Origin: CAYNRA01 sp964399465
Lineage (GTDB): Bacteria > Bacteroidota > Bacteroidia > Cytophagales > Spirosomataceae
NCBI GenBank assembly: GCA_964399465.1
Contig: CAYNRA010000117.1
Span: 1 to 6,407 of the forward strand
Direction: 5' to 3'
DNA length: 6,407 nucleotides
The translations under genes and the position numbers were made by a program. Under the pieces are notes generated by a model. That model searched no databases and was not told the DNA's origin. It saw nothing but the letters and a program-made list of their open reading frames with translations. Positions 1 through 5,280 of the stretch are shown piece by piece; position 1 is the stretch's first letter, and each line of letters begins with the position of its first letter.

Positions 1-670
1 CTATTTTACTAATTCTATCTAGTGCAAGATTAATGATATTGGATGTTGAATCACTTTTTCCAAAAATATACCATCGATTATTATACTGTTTTAAAAAGTA
101 AGGATGGAGAATAATTCTATTTGAATTGACACTTTTAAAGCTTTGATAATCAATACGTAAAACTTTTTGATACAAGATCGCATTATATAGTGGAGAAAAA
201 TATTCAAGTCCTTTCAAATAAATGTTTTGTTCAAAATCAATAATTTTTTGGTTAGATTTTGATAGCTTAAGACCTGAATCCAAACGTGTGATAATTTCAT
301 CTATCCATTCAAATTGGGGCATTCCCTTAAAACGAGTTAATAAAAAGAGAGCTTCTCTAATTTGATTCTCTTCTACTTCATTCAATTGCGGTCTACTATT
401 TATTGAAAACTGGTGGTCTGTATATCTAAAGTAAACCTTCTGACCATCTTTTTTTCTTTCGAGTGGTATATTCCACCCCTGGTCACTTTCCATAAACTTA
501 ATATCATATAAAACTTGACGTCGTTGTATACCTTTATCAGCTCCACTAAACTCTTTCAATGCAATACAACAAGCCTCAACAAGATCATAAATATCGTACC
601 TTCTTCCAGGATTTCGAAAGCACTTATCTAATGTTTGGTATCTGATTAAAGCATGCTTATTGGTTGCCAT
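1..670 (-). CDS. WYL-domain transcriptional regulator, partial (C-terminus beyond left edge)
   Basis: I translated this by hand: an open frame of 223 codons from ATG at 670 that runs off the window. Residues about 5-60 (RYQTLDKCFRNPGRRYDIYD onward) look like the winged-helix DNA-binding region of Bacteroidota WYL regulators. A linker follows, and then the WYL core: LRIDYQ at 171-176, a beta-rich stretch, and RWYIFGK at 199-205, where W-Y-I replaces the W-Y-L signature. Family members are usually a little over 300 aa, so roughly the last third is missing. WYL proteins are ligand-sensing, DNA-binding regulators; CapW and BrxR repress anti-phage systems. A TTTG/TAnnTTTG promoter lies at 707-738, about 35 nt upstream of the ATG. 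A GTG at 698-700 is also in frame but sits at the predicted transcription start, so I prefer the ATG. The gene is clearly AT-rich (241-300 has 17 G/C of 60). Ligand and targets are unknown. Confidence 0.88.
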   Translation of the reverse strand, partial: MATNKHALIRYQTLDKCFRNPGRRYDIYDLVEACCIALKEFSGADKGIQRRQVLYDIKFMESDQGWNIPLERKKDGQKVYFRYTDHQFSINSRPQLNEVEENQIREALFLLTRFKGMPQFEWIDEIITRLDSGLKLSKSNQKIIDFEQNIYLKGLEYFSPLYNAILYQKVLRIDYQSFKSVNSNRIILHPYFLKQYNNRWYIFGKSDSTSNIINLALDRISKI

Positions 671-677
671 TATTATC

Positions 678-696
678 AATTTTTTAATAAAAAATT
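678..696. repeat. AT palindrome in the WYL leader
   Basis: AATTTTTTA (678-686) and TAAAAAATT (688-696) form a 9-bp perfect inverted repeat around one central base, 7 nt upstream of the WYL start codon. A tandem CTACCAA (703-709 and 712-718) lies next to it and overlaps the -7 box. Either could be an operator for autoregulation, but the palindrome is low-complexity and may be chance. Confidence 0.35.
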
Positions 697-706
697 TCAC
701 TCCTAC

Positions 707-760
707 CAAAACTACCAACCCAACGTATAACCGCCAAACTTTTTTTATTAAACGGTCAGT
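707..760 (-). promoter_or_regulatory. Bacteroidota promoter of the WYL gene with shared upstream element (copy A)
   Basis: On the minus strand, TTTG (738-735) and TAGTTTTG (714-707) are separated by 20 nt, a full match to the Bacteroidota -33 TTTG / -7 TAnnTTTG consensus. The predicted transcription start is near 700, giving a leader of about 30 nt. Immediately upstream, 760-744 reads ACTGACCGTTTAATAAA. This is the element also found ahead of the promoters at 2138-2170 and 4824-4855. The distance from the A of ACC (756) to the first base of the -7 box (714) is 42 nt. Confidence 0.72.
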
Positions 761-767
761 CCTCCCC

Positions 768-829
768 AAAATAAAATTGTCCGGCTTCGTATAAGTTGCT
801 TTTCGTGCAACGCATCCGAACCGGACAAT
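768..829 (-). terminator. Intrinsic terminator of the 257/93-aa operon
   Basis: The outer stem is ATTGTCCGG (776-784) with CCGGACAAT (821-829). It continues inward with TTCG (786-789)/CGAA (817-820) and GTTGC (795-799)/GCAAC (807-811). On the minus strand the stem is followed at once by TTTATTTT (775-768). A GC-rich base plus a T-tract on this strand only suits a terminator downstream of the stop codon at 943, and it ends just before the WYL promoter. The stem is longer than usual for a simple terminator. Confidence 0.62.
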
Positions 830-840
830 CTGTACCTTCT

Positions 841-875
841 TCTCAATTTGCTACACAGTGTGTAGCAAATTGAGA
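841..875. repeat. Perfect 16-bp inverted repeat (REP-like palindrome)
   Basis: Positions 841-856 (beginning TCTCAATTTGCTACAC) are the exact reverse complement of 860-875, with a 3-nt loop. There is no T-tract on either side, so it is not a classical terminator by itself. It lies between the 93-aa gene and the terminator at 768-829 and may protect the mRNA 3' end. The half-unit TCAATTTGCTACA recurs with one mismatch at 2071-2083, and the beginning of a further unit (GTAGCA) follows at 878-883. This suggests a dispersed short repeat. Confidence 0.6.
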
Positions 876-942
876 GCGTAGCATATATTAAATAAACCTG
901 TCTAAAAATATACCCATCAGAAAAGAGAATTCCATTCCAAAA

Positions 943-1224
943 TCAGCCGCCCAATTCCTTTGGGAGGTTTTCCGGCGAAGTAGAGATTTGTGCATAATAA
1001 TTCGCCATGTACCTCTCCACGATTTGTAGACACGTTCTTTTTTTGCCAAAGGGCAATGTATCATCTACAAAATAACCCATTTCTTCATCTGTTAATACTT
1101 CGCACAAATAGTCGTACTCCGCATCGGTAATTCGGTAAGCTAGTTTTACTATACCATCAATCAAGGCATACATTCCTCCACTCAATAGGATATTATACGC
1201 TTCATACGGTTGGGTTTTTCTCAA
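943..1224 (-). CDS. Small protein of unknown function, second gene of the 257/93 operon
   Basis: The 93-codon frame begins with TTG at 1224, inside the last codons of the upstream gene (23-nt overlap). The first ATG in frame is at 1171-1173 and would give 76 aa with a 28-nt gap instead. I list the longer form because YEAYNILLSGG before that Met looks like a continuous helix, but the start is uncertain. The protein is acidic and probably helical (TDAEYDYLCEVLTDEEMGYF, then FVDDTLPFGKKR and a tyrosine-rich helix). It shows no signal peptide, membrane segment or catalytic motif. Translational coupling to the 257-aa gene suggests that the two products act together, for instance as a protein and its small partner. 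I do not recognise a named family. A perfect palindrome (841-875) and a terminator (768-829) follow it. Confidence 0.7.
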   Translation of the reverse strand: MRKTQPYEAYNILLSGGMYALIDGIVKLAYRITDAEYDYLCEVLTDEEMGYFVDDTLPFGKKRTCLQIVERYMANYYAQISTSPENLPKELGG

Positions 1225-1975
1225 AAACCGAATACGTGCGCTGCGGGAGTTCTACGCCTTTTTTAAACGTATAATCTGGCCAAAAGCAACCCGTATGTTC
1301 ATCGGCTTGGTTTGTGAATAACACAGCAGGCATTTGCGCCTTGTTTTTGGTCACATTGTACGCGACTGCTTGGTAAAACCGAAAATCCGGGTTCCGAAAA
1401 TCCGTCCAATTCTCCTCTTTGTCTTCACCAGGTCCTACAATCGCCACACCCACCGGATTCACCCTATTGCCTAAGTACAAACCCTCAAATACAGCACACG
1501 CTTCTCCCCCAACGTGAAGCAACGAAAACCGCTTCACACGCTGCTGGTTGGTAGCTAATTTCGACGAATTCCGTTCATACACCGCCCACGTCGCAAACGG
1601 CGTAAACCCCGAAGCCGTGAAGTTTTTCAGAACAGAACCATGACTTAGCTGCTGTTTTTCGTAGGTATTTAAGGTCTGTGGCGCAAGAGCAAGACGTGGT
1701 GCAAATCCCCTCGGCGTGAGTTCGTCTCGGCTCACATACCGCATTCCCACCAAGTCATATCCCAACGCCTCAAATTGATGCTTCATGCTGTTTTCCACGC
1801 GCTCCCTTGTATGTGAATAATCTACATGCACAAAGCTGGTGTATTGACGCGAAAAATAAGCAATGACAGATGTATCCAAACCAGAAGCAGGATAAAAAAT
1901 ACTATCCTCCACAATGGATTTGATTGAAAAATAGCTACGCATATTTTGCGCCGTCACCTCATCGATTTCCCTCAT
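1202..1975 (-). CDS. Conserved-looking 257-aa protein of unknown function
   Basis: The start is ATG at 1975. An in-frame TAA lies 27 nt upstream with no other ATG between. The protein is soluble, without signal or membrane segments. Visible motif-like stretches are FYPASGLDTS (27-36), FVHVDY (48-53), GYDLVGMR (72-79), WAVYER (130-135), FSLLHVGGEACAVFEGLY (150-167), VAIVGPG (177-183), NWTDF (189-193) and FWPDY (231-235). The early strand-glycine-Asp pattern followed by a strand ending in VDY could be a Rossmann-like fold, but I see no definite cofactor motif. I have an impression of a widespread uncharacterised family with the YPASG.D and NWTDF motifs, but cannot name or verify it. It is first in a two-gene unit with the overlapping 93-aa gene, with its own promoter at 2138-2170. 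Positions 1441-1500 hold 31 G/C of 60, well above the WYL gene, which hints at a different origin. Confidence 0.85.
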   Translation of the reverse strand: MREIDEVTAQNMRSYFSIKSIVEDSIFYPASGLDTSVIAYFSRQYTSFVHVDYSHTRERVENSMKHQFEALGYDLVGMRYVSRDELTPRGFAPRLALAPQTLNTYEKQQLSHGSVLKNFTASGFTPFATWAVYERNSSKLATNQQRVKRFSLLHVGGEACAVFEGLYLGNRVNPVGVAIVGPGEDKEENWTDFRNPDFRFYQAVAYNVTKNKAQMPAVLFTNQADEHTGCFWPDYTFKKGVELPQRTYSVFEKNPTV

Positions 1976-2025
1976 CTCTAAATTTGGTTTTGAATAGAAT
2001 TCATTTTACTTCATTAACCCTGCAT

Positions 2026-2057
2026 ACAAGGCATTTTCATTACAAAAAATGCCTTGT
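2026..2057 (-). promoter_or_regulatory. 12-bp leader hairpin of the 257/93 operon
   Basis: ACAAGGCATTTT (2026-2037) and AAAATGCCTTGT (2046-2057) form a perfect 12-bp stem with an 8-nt loop. It lies about 50 nt before the start codon at 1975 and downstream of the promoter predicted at 2138-2170, so it would be in the 5' leader. Neither side has a strong T-tract. It could instead terminate read-through from the paralogue array. Confidence 0.55.
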
Positions 2058-2065
2058 TTAAGGAG

Positions 2066-2134
2066 TCTATTCAATTCGCTACATTCACTTCCATGATCTG
2101 TTCAATCGTATCTGGAATAAAGGAATTGAATAGA
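2066..2134 (-). promoter_or_regulatory. Long-range inverted repeat at the 5' end of the leader
   Basis: TCTATTCAATTC (2066-2077) is the exact reverse complement of 2123-2134, with 45 nt between. The promoter at 2138-2170 predicts a transcript start near 2130-2134, so the first arm would lie at the RNA 5' end. The loop holds a 7-codon reading frame (MEVNVAN, 2094-2071) whose stop codon falls in the second arm. The hairpin at 2026-2057 follows. This could be an attenuator or a ligand-responsive leader, but no known riboswitch class is recognised. Confidence 0.4.
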
Positions 2135-2137
2135 GTA

Positions 2138-2192
2138 CAAATGTACTTGTTCACGTTACCCCCCGACAAAATAAATTTATTAAGTGGTCAGT
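2138..2192 (-). promoter_or_regulatory. Bacteroidota promoter of the 257/93 operon with shared upstream element (copy B)
   Basis: Minus strand: TTTG (2170-2167), a 21-nt spacer, then TACATTTG (2145-2138). Positions 2192-2176 read ACTGACCACTTAATAAA. Aligned without gaps with 760-731 of the WYL promoter, 22 of 30 positions agree over 2192-2163, including the -33 TTTG and a following CGG. The distance from the A of ACC to the -7 box is 43 nt. The predicted leader to the ATG at 1975 is about 155 nt. Confidence 0.68.
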
Positions 2193-2259
2193 GAGAGCCC
2201 TTTTTTCTTTCACATACCTCAGCAAACGGGACTTGCCATTCATCGACCCCAAAAGGAAA

Positions 2260-3009
2260 TTAAGATACCGTCTCCTTGATTTCCGACTCTTGCTTCTCCA
2301 ACTCCTGAATTTCAGCGACCAATTGTTGGAGGGCTTCCAATTCAAAATCTATGCCTATTTCGGGCTCCCGTACCAGTTTTCTCAGTTCTACAATGATTTC
2401 TGAGTTAATCATCGGAAGTTTGTGTCCATTTTGAGAACTAAGAAACACGACTTTCCCTGACTTTTTACTCCAGCAGGCAGCTCCAAAACCACCACTAAAT
2501 GGCGAACCTGTCAGTTTGAGCAGATACAAATCCTCGTGTCTACCTACTTTATCAAAACGAATGTGTTTCCCACTTTCAATGGACTCAATCAGTGAACCCA
2601 AAGAAGGCCAAATTCCCCCTGTGTAAGCCAACCCACTGATTAAAAAATTAGGTGCCAAAAGGTAATATTCCGCTTTTTTCAAAACAAGCTTTCGATGTTT
2701 CAAGATGAGTTCTATGTTGTCCCGAAACAACGCGTCATATCGGTCTCTCAAGGTAGGGTCGTATGGTTCAGCGAAGTAATACTGGTACAAAGAATCGCTG
2801 AGACGCACCCGATTTAGAACAATTCTCAGGTGATTATCATGAATGATAGACGTATGTATAGGAACTACCTTACCTCCCCCGTTTTCAAGCAAGTAATGCC
2901 CGTCTTCTTCACCCACAATTTTACAAATACCAAAGTCCAGAGAAACCTTCTTTCTCCATTTATTGATGTTTAAGAAATAAAAAGTACCGTATTTTGATCT
3001 AAATAGCAT
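2260..3009 (-). CDS. Paralogue 1 of a three-gene tandem family, function unknown (249 aa)
   Basis: The frame opens at an ATG at 3099, but I choose ATG 3009. The resulting N-terminus (MLFRSKYGTFYF) aligns with the starts of paralogues 2 and 3, and the leader TTCCACTTAAA ahead of it (3030-3020) is identical to that ahead of paralogue 3. Family features are KIVGEEDG at 30-37, LSD..Y at 70-74, a helix with LKHRKLVLKKAEYYLL at 103-118, SLGSLIESIESG at 136-147, a beta region with LYLLKL at 161-166, CWSKKSGKVV at 179-188, ELRKLVREPE at 208-217, and a C-terminal coiled-coil-like helix (LEALQQLVAEIQELEKQESE, 224-243). There is no signal peptide or membrane segment. I do not recognise the family. It is last of the array, 127 nt after paralogue 2 and probably co-transcribed with it. 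Confidence 0.8.
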   Translation of the reverse strand: MLFRSKYGTFYFLNINKWRKKVSLDFGICKIVGEEDGHYLLENGGGKVVPIHTSIIHDNHLRIVLNRVRLSDSLYQYYFAEPYDPTLRDRYDALFRDNIELILKHRKLVLKKAEYYLLAPNFLISGLAYTGGIWPSLGSLIESIESGKHIRFDKVGRHEDLYLLKLTGSPFSGGFGAACWSKKSGKVVFLSSQNGHKLPMINSEIIVELRKLVREPEIGIDFELEALQQLVAEIQELEKQESEIKETVS

Positions 3010-3019
3010 AGTATATGAG

Positions 3020-3030
3020 TTTAAGTGGAA
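3020..3030 (-). promoter_or_regulatory. Conserved leader motif before paralogue 1
   Basis: On the minus strand 3030-3020 reads TTCCACTTAAA, 10 nt before the ATG at 3009. The identical 11-mer precedes paralogue 3 (4715-4705, 11 nt before its ATG), and a looser CACCAAAATC precedes paralogue 2. It may be a translation-initiation or 5' UTR element, and it supports the 3009 start over 3099. Confidence 0.45.
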
Positions 3031-3136
3031 CGATGAATGATTTGTTTCATGGCTGTATCCCCAGAAAAATCGGAGATCGACTTTTCTAGGAAAGCGCATA
3101 TATATGTAAAATGAATAGGAAACACACAGTCAGAGA

Positions 3137-3862
3137 TTAAGAACGGGGATTCTCTAGCTTCCAAATTTCACCCTTTAATTTATCCAGTATCCTGCCTTGA
3201 AAATTGAGCTTTACTTCTGGTTCTCGAACCCTTTTTCTCAATTCACGAATGGAAATACTACTCGAAAAATTATATTCATCGGACTTTTTAAAACGAACAA
3301 GTTTGCCCGACTTTTTACTCCAGAAAATGGCCTCAGTAAACTCGCTAGGCCCCAGCCCACATTGCATAGAGATGAAGTACAACTCTTGGTGGTCCCCTAA
3401 TTTGTCATAATAAATATGATTCCCGCTCTCAATAGACTCAATGAGAGAGCCCAATGAATAGGACATACCGACGAATCGTATGTGACTTTTGAGCGTGCTT
3501 GCAGTCAAGAGATAGTATTCTGGTTGACTTAAAACAAGGTGTCTGTATTTCAAGAGAAGTTCTAAATACGCATCACAATCAGACTTATCCTCATCGGGAA
3601 CAGGTTGCATACGATCTATGCAATCCTTACCAAACAGACGTTTGTATAGCACGTCAGAGAGAAATATTTTATCCTTGACGATTTCGATGCCATGATCTAT
3701 GAAAGTAGATTTTGGAACCCTAATTTCATCCTCTTGGCTATTTTGTACTTGATATGAATGGGTATTTTCACCTACAATCCAGCAAATATCTCCTTTTTGA
3801 AACTTCCATTTATCCAAATCCATTGCATACTGGCGACCATACATGGTTGTAAATTCAATCAT
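3137..3862 (-). CDS. Paralogue 2 of a three-gene tandem family, function unknown (241 aa)
   Basis: The start is ATG at 3862. The protein aligns with paralogue 1 almost without gaps: SLGSLIESIES occupies residues 136-146 in both. Shared blocks are MI.FTT.YGR at 1-10, WIVGE at 28-32, FLSD at 67-70, LKYRHLVLSQPEYYLLT at 104-120, WSKKSGKLV at 181-189, RELRKRVREPEV at 206-217, and a charged C-terminal helix. It is a soluble protein with no recognised catalytic motif. The first 32 nt of the gene differ from the first 32 nt of paralogue 3 at only two positions, closer than the rest of the pair, which points to recent duplication, gene conversion or constraint at the 5' end. It is the middle gene of the array, 89 nt after paralogue 3, and I find no convincing promoter of its own. 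Function unknown. Confidence 0.88.
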   Translation of the reverse strand: MIEFTTMYGRQYAMDLDKWKFQKGDICWIVGENTHSYQVQNSQEDEIRVPKSTFIDHGIEIVKDKIFLSDVLYKRLFGKDCIDRMQPVPDEDKSDCDAYLELLLKYRHLVLSQPEYYLLTASTLKSHIRFVGMSYSLGSLIESIESGNHIYYDKLGDHQELYFISMQCGLGPSEFTEAIFWSKKSGKLVRFKKSDEYNFSSSISIRELRKRVREPEVKLNFQGRILDKLKGEIWKLENPRS

Positions 3863-3951
3863 CTATTTTTGATTTTGGTGAGTAGAAATAAGTCAACACA
3901 AGAAAACGCTAACACATATACGTACAAATCCATTTAAACAAAAACTGTGAA

Positions 3952-4693
3952 CTAAGCAGTTGCATACTCCAAATCTCGGACTTCGGTAATGAGTTGTCTG
4001 AGGAGCACATCCTGGTGGTATATTCTAGCTTCTGGTTTTTTAACTCGTGTACGCAGCTCACTAAAAGGTGCATCTGGTAGGTGGGAAAGAAAATCGCATG
4101 AAGTCCTATCTTCAAAATGCACGATTTTCCCTTCGTGCTCACACCAGAAAGTGGCATTCCAACTTTGAAACCTACTATTTATCGCCAGCAAATACATGTT
4201 TTTGTAACCACACATTTCTTTCACAAAAATAGATGCCCCAACATCAATGGATTCTACGAGCGAGCCCAATGAAAATGAAAGTACACCGACGCCGAATTTA
4301 GAATACGACTTACACGACAACAAAGGCGGCGTTAGGAGATAGTATTCGGGTTGACGTAAAACAACGTGCCGGTGTTTCAAGATGAGTGGTAAATTGTCTA
4401 GAAACAAATCATTAAATGGATTCAATTCGTGTCGAACAGTTTTCTTTTTGAAGTGATAATCATACAGCTTATCACTCAAAACAACTTGATTATCAATGAT
4501 TTCTATCTTATTTTTTGAAATAACTGCCTTATCAAATTTAGCCACTACTCCTATACCATTTTGAAAAAGGTACGTNNNNNNNNNNCGTATTGTCTTTTTC
4601 GCCAATGAGCCGACACTTTTTATGTTCTTTTGTTCTCACTCCATACGAATGAATAGAGAAATGGCGACCATACAAGGTTGTAAATGCAATCAT
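3952..4693 (-). CDS. Paralogue 3 of a three-gene tandem family, broken by a false sequence gap
   Basis: ATG 4693 opens MIAFTTLYGRHFSI..., matching the start of paralogue 2, and the frame runs into ten N at 4576-4585. The sequence beyond the N continues the protein in a different frame to the stop at 3952. If the N run is removed and the CGT present on both sides is merged, the frame is restored and reads GEKDNTYLFQNG. The protein is then 242 aa, with GE at 31-32 and LSD at 68-70, exactly as in paralogue 2. Later blocks are LKHRHVVLRQPEYYLLTPP, SFSLGSLVESID, MYLLAI, CEHEGKIVHF, SELRTRVKKPEA and a C-terminal helix. It is the most diverged of the three in the W-S-K-K-S-G block (WCEHEG instead). 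It is first of the array, with a promoter at 4824-4855. I see no reason to call it a pseudogene. Function unknown. Confidence 0.82.
4576..4585. other. Assembly gap of ten N inside paralogue 3
   Basis: Exactly ten N stand between TACGT and CGTATT. The repeated CGT on both sides, the frame arithmetic (13 nt to remove) and the paralogue alignment all suggest that no sequence is missing and that the two contig ends overlap by 3 nt. Confidence 0.85.
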
Positions 4694-4704
4694 CTGTTCT
4701 CAGA

Positions 4705-4715
4705 TTTAAGTGGAA
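4705..4715 (-). promoter_or_regulatory. Conserved leader motif before paralogue 3
   Basis: On the minus strand 4715-4705 reads TTCCACTTAAA, 11 nt before the ATG at 4693. It is the same 11-mer as before paralogue 1 (3030-3020). Its near-constant position relative to the start codon suggests function in translation, or shared descent. Confidence 0.45.
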
Positions 4716-4754
4716 AATACGGAATACATGCTATTTTTTTCTTTGACTACACAA

Positions 4755-4780
4755 CTTGAAAAAAGGACCCTCTTTTCAAG
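4755..4780 (-). promoter_or_regulatory. Leader hairpin upstream of the paralogue array
   Basis: CTTGAAAA (4755-4762) pairs with TTTTCAAG (4773-4780). In minus-strand RNA the stem extends through a G-U pair to about 12 pairs, or 11 with a 4-nt GGUC loop. In plus-strand RNA the same position is an A-C mismatch. It therefore folds better as part of a minus-strand leader running from the promoter at 4824-4855. There is no T-tract, so it is not a typical terminator. Confidence 0.4.
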
Positions 4781-4823
4781 ATTAGGTAATCCGACTCATT
4801 GCGGTTTCTCAACTGAACAGATT

Positions 4824-4872
4824 CAAATATATAGCCTTTCTTACTACAGGGCTAATTAACTTATTAAACGGT
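4824..4872 (-). promoter_or_regulatory. Candidate promoter of the paralogue array with shared upstream element (copy C)
   Basis: Minus strand: TATATTTG (4831-4824) matches TAnnTTTG. A weaker -33, TTAG (4855-4852), stands 20 nt before it. ACCGTTTAATAA (4872-4861) is identical over 12 nt to the WYL promoter element. It lies 41 nt from the -7 box, against 42 and 43 nt in the other two promoters. The predicted leader to ATG 4693 is about 125 nt. Confidence 0.5.
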
Positions 4873-5280
4873 TTTCAACATCAAGACAGCGTACTGACAT
4901 GCTTTAAAAAGGGATAATAGGTTGTACGTTGCAGCTTCTTATGCATCTGCTTTTATGAATGATAGAACATGCGTCTGCCCAATCTGTTCTGCCGTAAAAT
5001 AAATATTTTTTACGTCACTTACAGGAGCGATTAGTTTTGCACTCAGAAACGAAAGGAGTGTAAATTCACTAGATTAGAAATTACGGTTGACATTTGCCTT
5101 TATTGGCGAAAGACAAACGTACTACACAAGAAATGGAAAAAAAGTTCCATTTTTAGTGACTTTTTTTCAAATCCACTATTCGCTGTCAAAAATACAGTCG
5201 TGCGTTACCTCAAATCGTTCACACGGATTCACCTAAAAAGCATTTCTATATTTCTAACTTAAAAAAACGGTTCGTCGTCT
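4873..5280. other. Gene-free part of the divergent intergenic region
   Basis: No protein-coding frame that I would defend lies here. It holds a weak plus-strand promoter candidate for the DUF2779 gene: TAGTTTTG at 5032-5039, preceded 20 nt away only by TTTT at 5008-5011. There is a 7-bp AT-rich stem at 4993-4999/5008-5014. A hairpin AAATGGAA (5131-5138)/TTCCATTT (5145-5152) is followed by short T-runs, so it could be an attenuator or terminator on the plus strand. At 5255-5272 a sequence resembling the shared promoter element ends 8 nt before the ATG at 5281. The region is long for a Bacteroidota intergenic space, and a small RNA cannot be excluded. Confidence 0.4.

Noticed and set aside
776..829. 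Long imperfect hairpin considered as an integron attC site
   Set aside because: The outer arms lack the RYYYAAC/GTTRRRY core pair, and the T-tract on the minus strand fits a terminator better.
841..885. Short frame MLRSQFATHCVAN read through the palindrome
   Set aside because: It is a by-product of the inverted repeat sequence, not an independent gene.
2071..2187. 38-codon minus-strand frame ending IMEVNVAN, with protein-like composition
   Set aside because: It has no ATG before its last eight codons and runs through the -33 and -7 promoter boxes. It might be a remnant of an older gene, but I cannot support it as coding.
744..2192. Near-identical 17-mers at 744-760 and 2176-2192 as attachment-site or target-site repeats flanking the 257/93 cassette
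   Set aside because: They sit at fixed distance from promoter boxes, a third copy stands before the paralogue array, and there is no integrase or transposase. A promoter element explains them better.
2191..2403. 70-codon plus-strand frame across the end of paralogue 1
   Set aside because: It is antisense to conserved coding sequence, and I see no promoter or family resemblance for it.
3010..3099. 30-residue N-terminal extension of paralogue 1 from the ATG at 3099
   Set aside because: The paralogues lack it, the leader motif TTCCACTTAAA lies inside it at the expected distance from ATG 3009, and its composition does not resemble the family.
3909..4157. 82-codon minus-strand frame overlapping paralogue 3
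   Set aside because: It is a different frame of paralogue 3, which has family-level support; the overlapping frame has none.
2260..4693. Reading the tandem paralogues as SUKH-type immunity proteins
   Set aside because: The LYLL...W..KSGK stretch is only loosely similar to the SUKH core. The order of secondary structure does not clearly fit, and no toxin gene is nearby.
4955..5002. 15-residue plus-strand frame containing CVCPIC, zinc-knuckle-like
   Set aside because: It is too short, lacks a ribosome binding signal, and overlaps an AT-rich inverted repeat. Chance is the simplest explanation.
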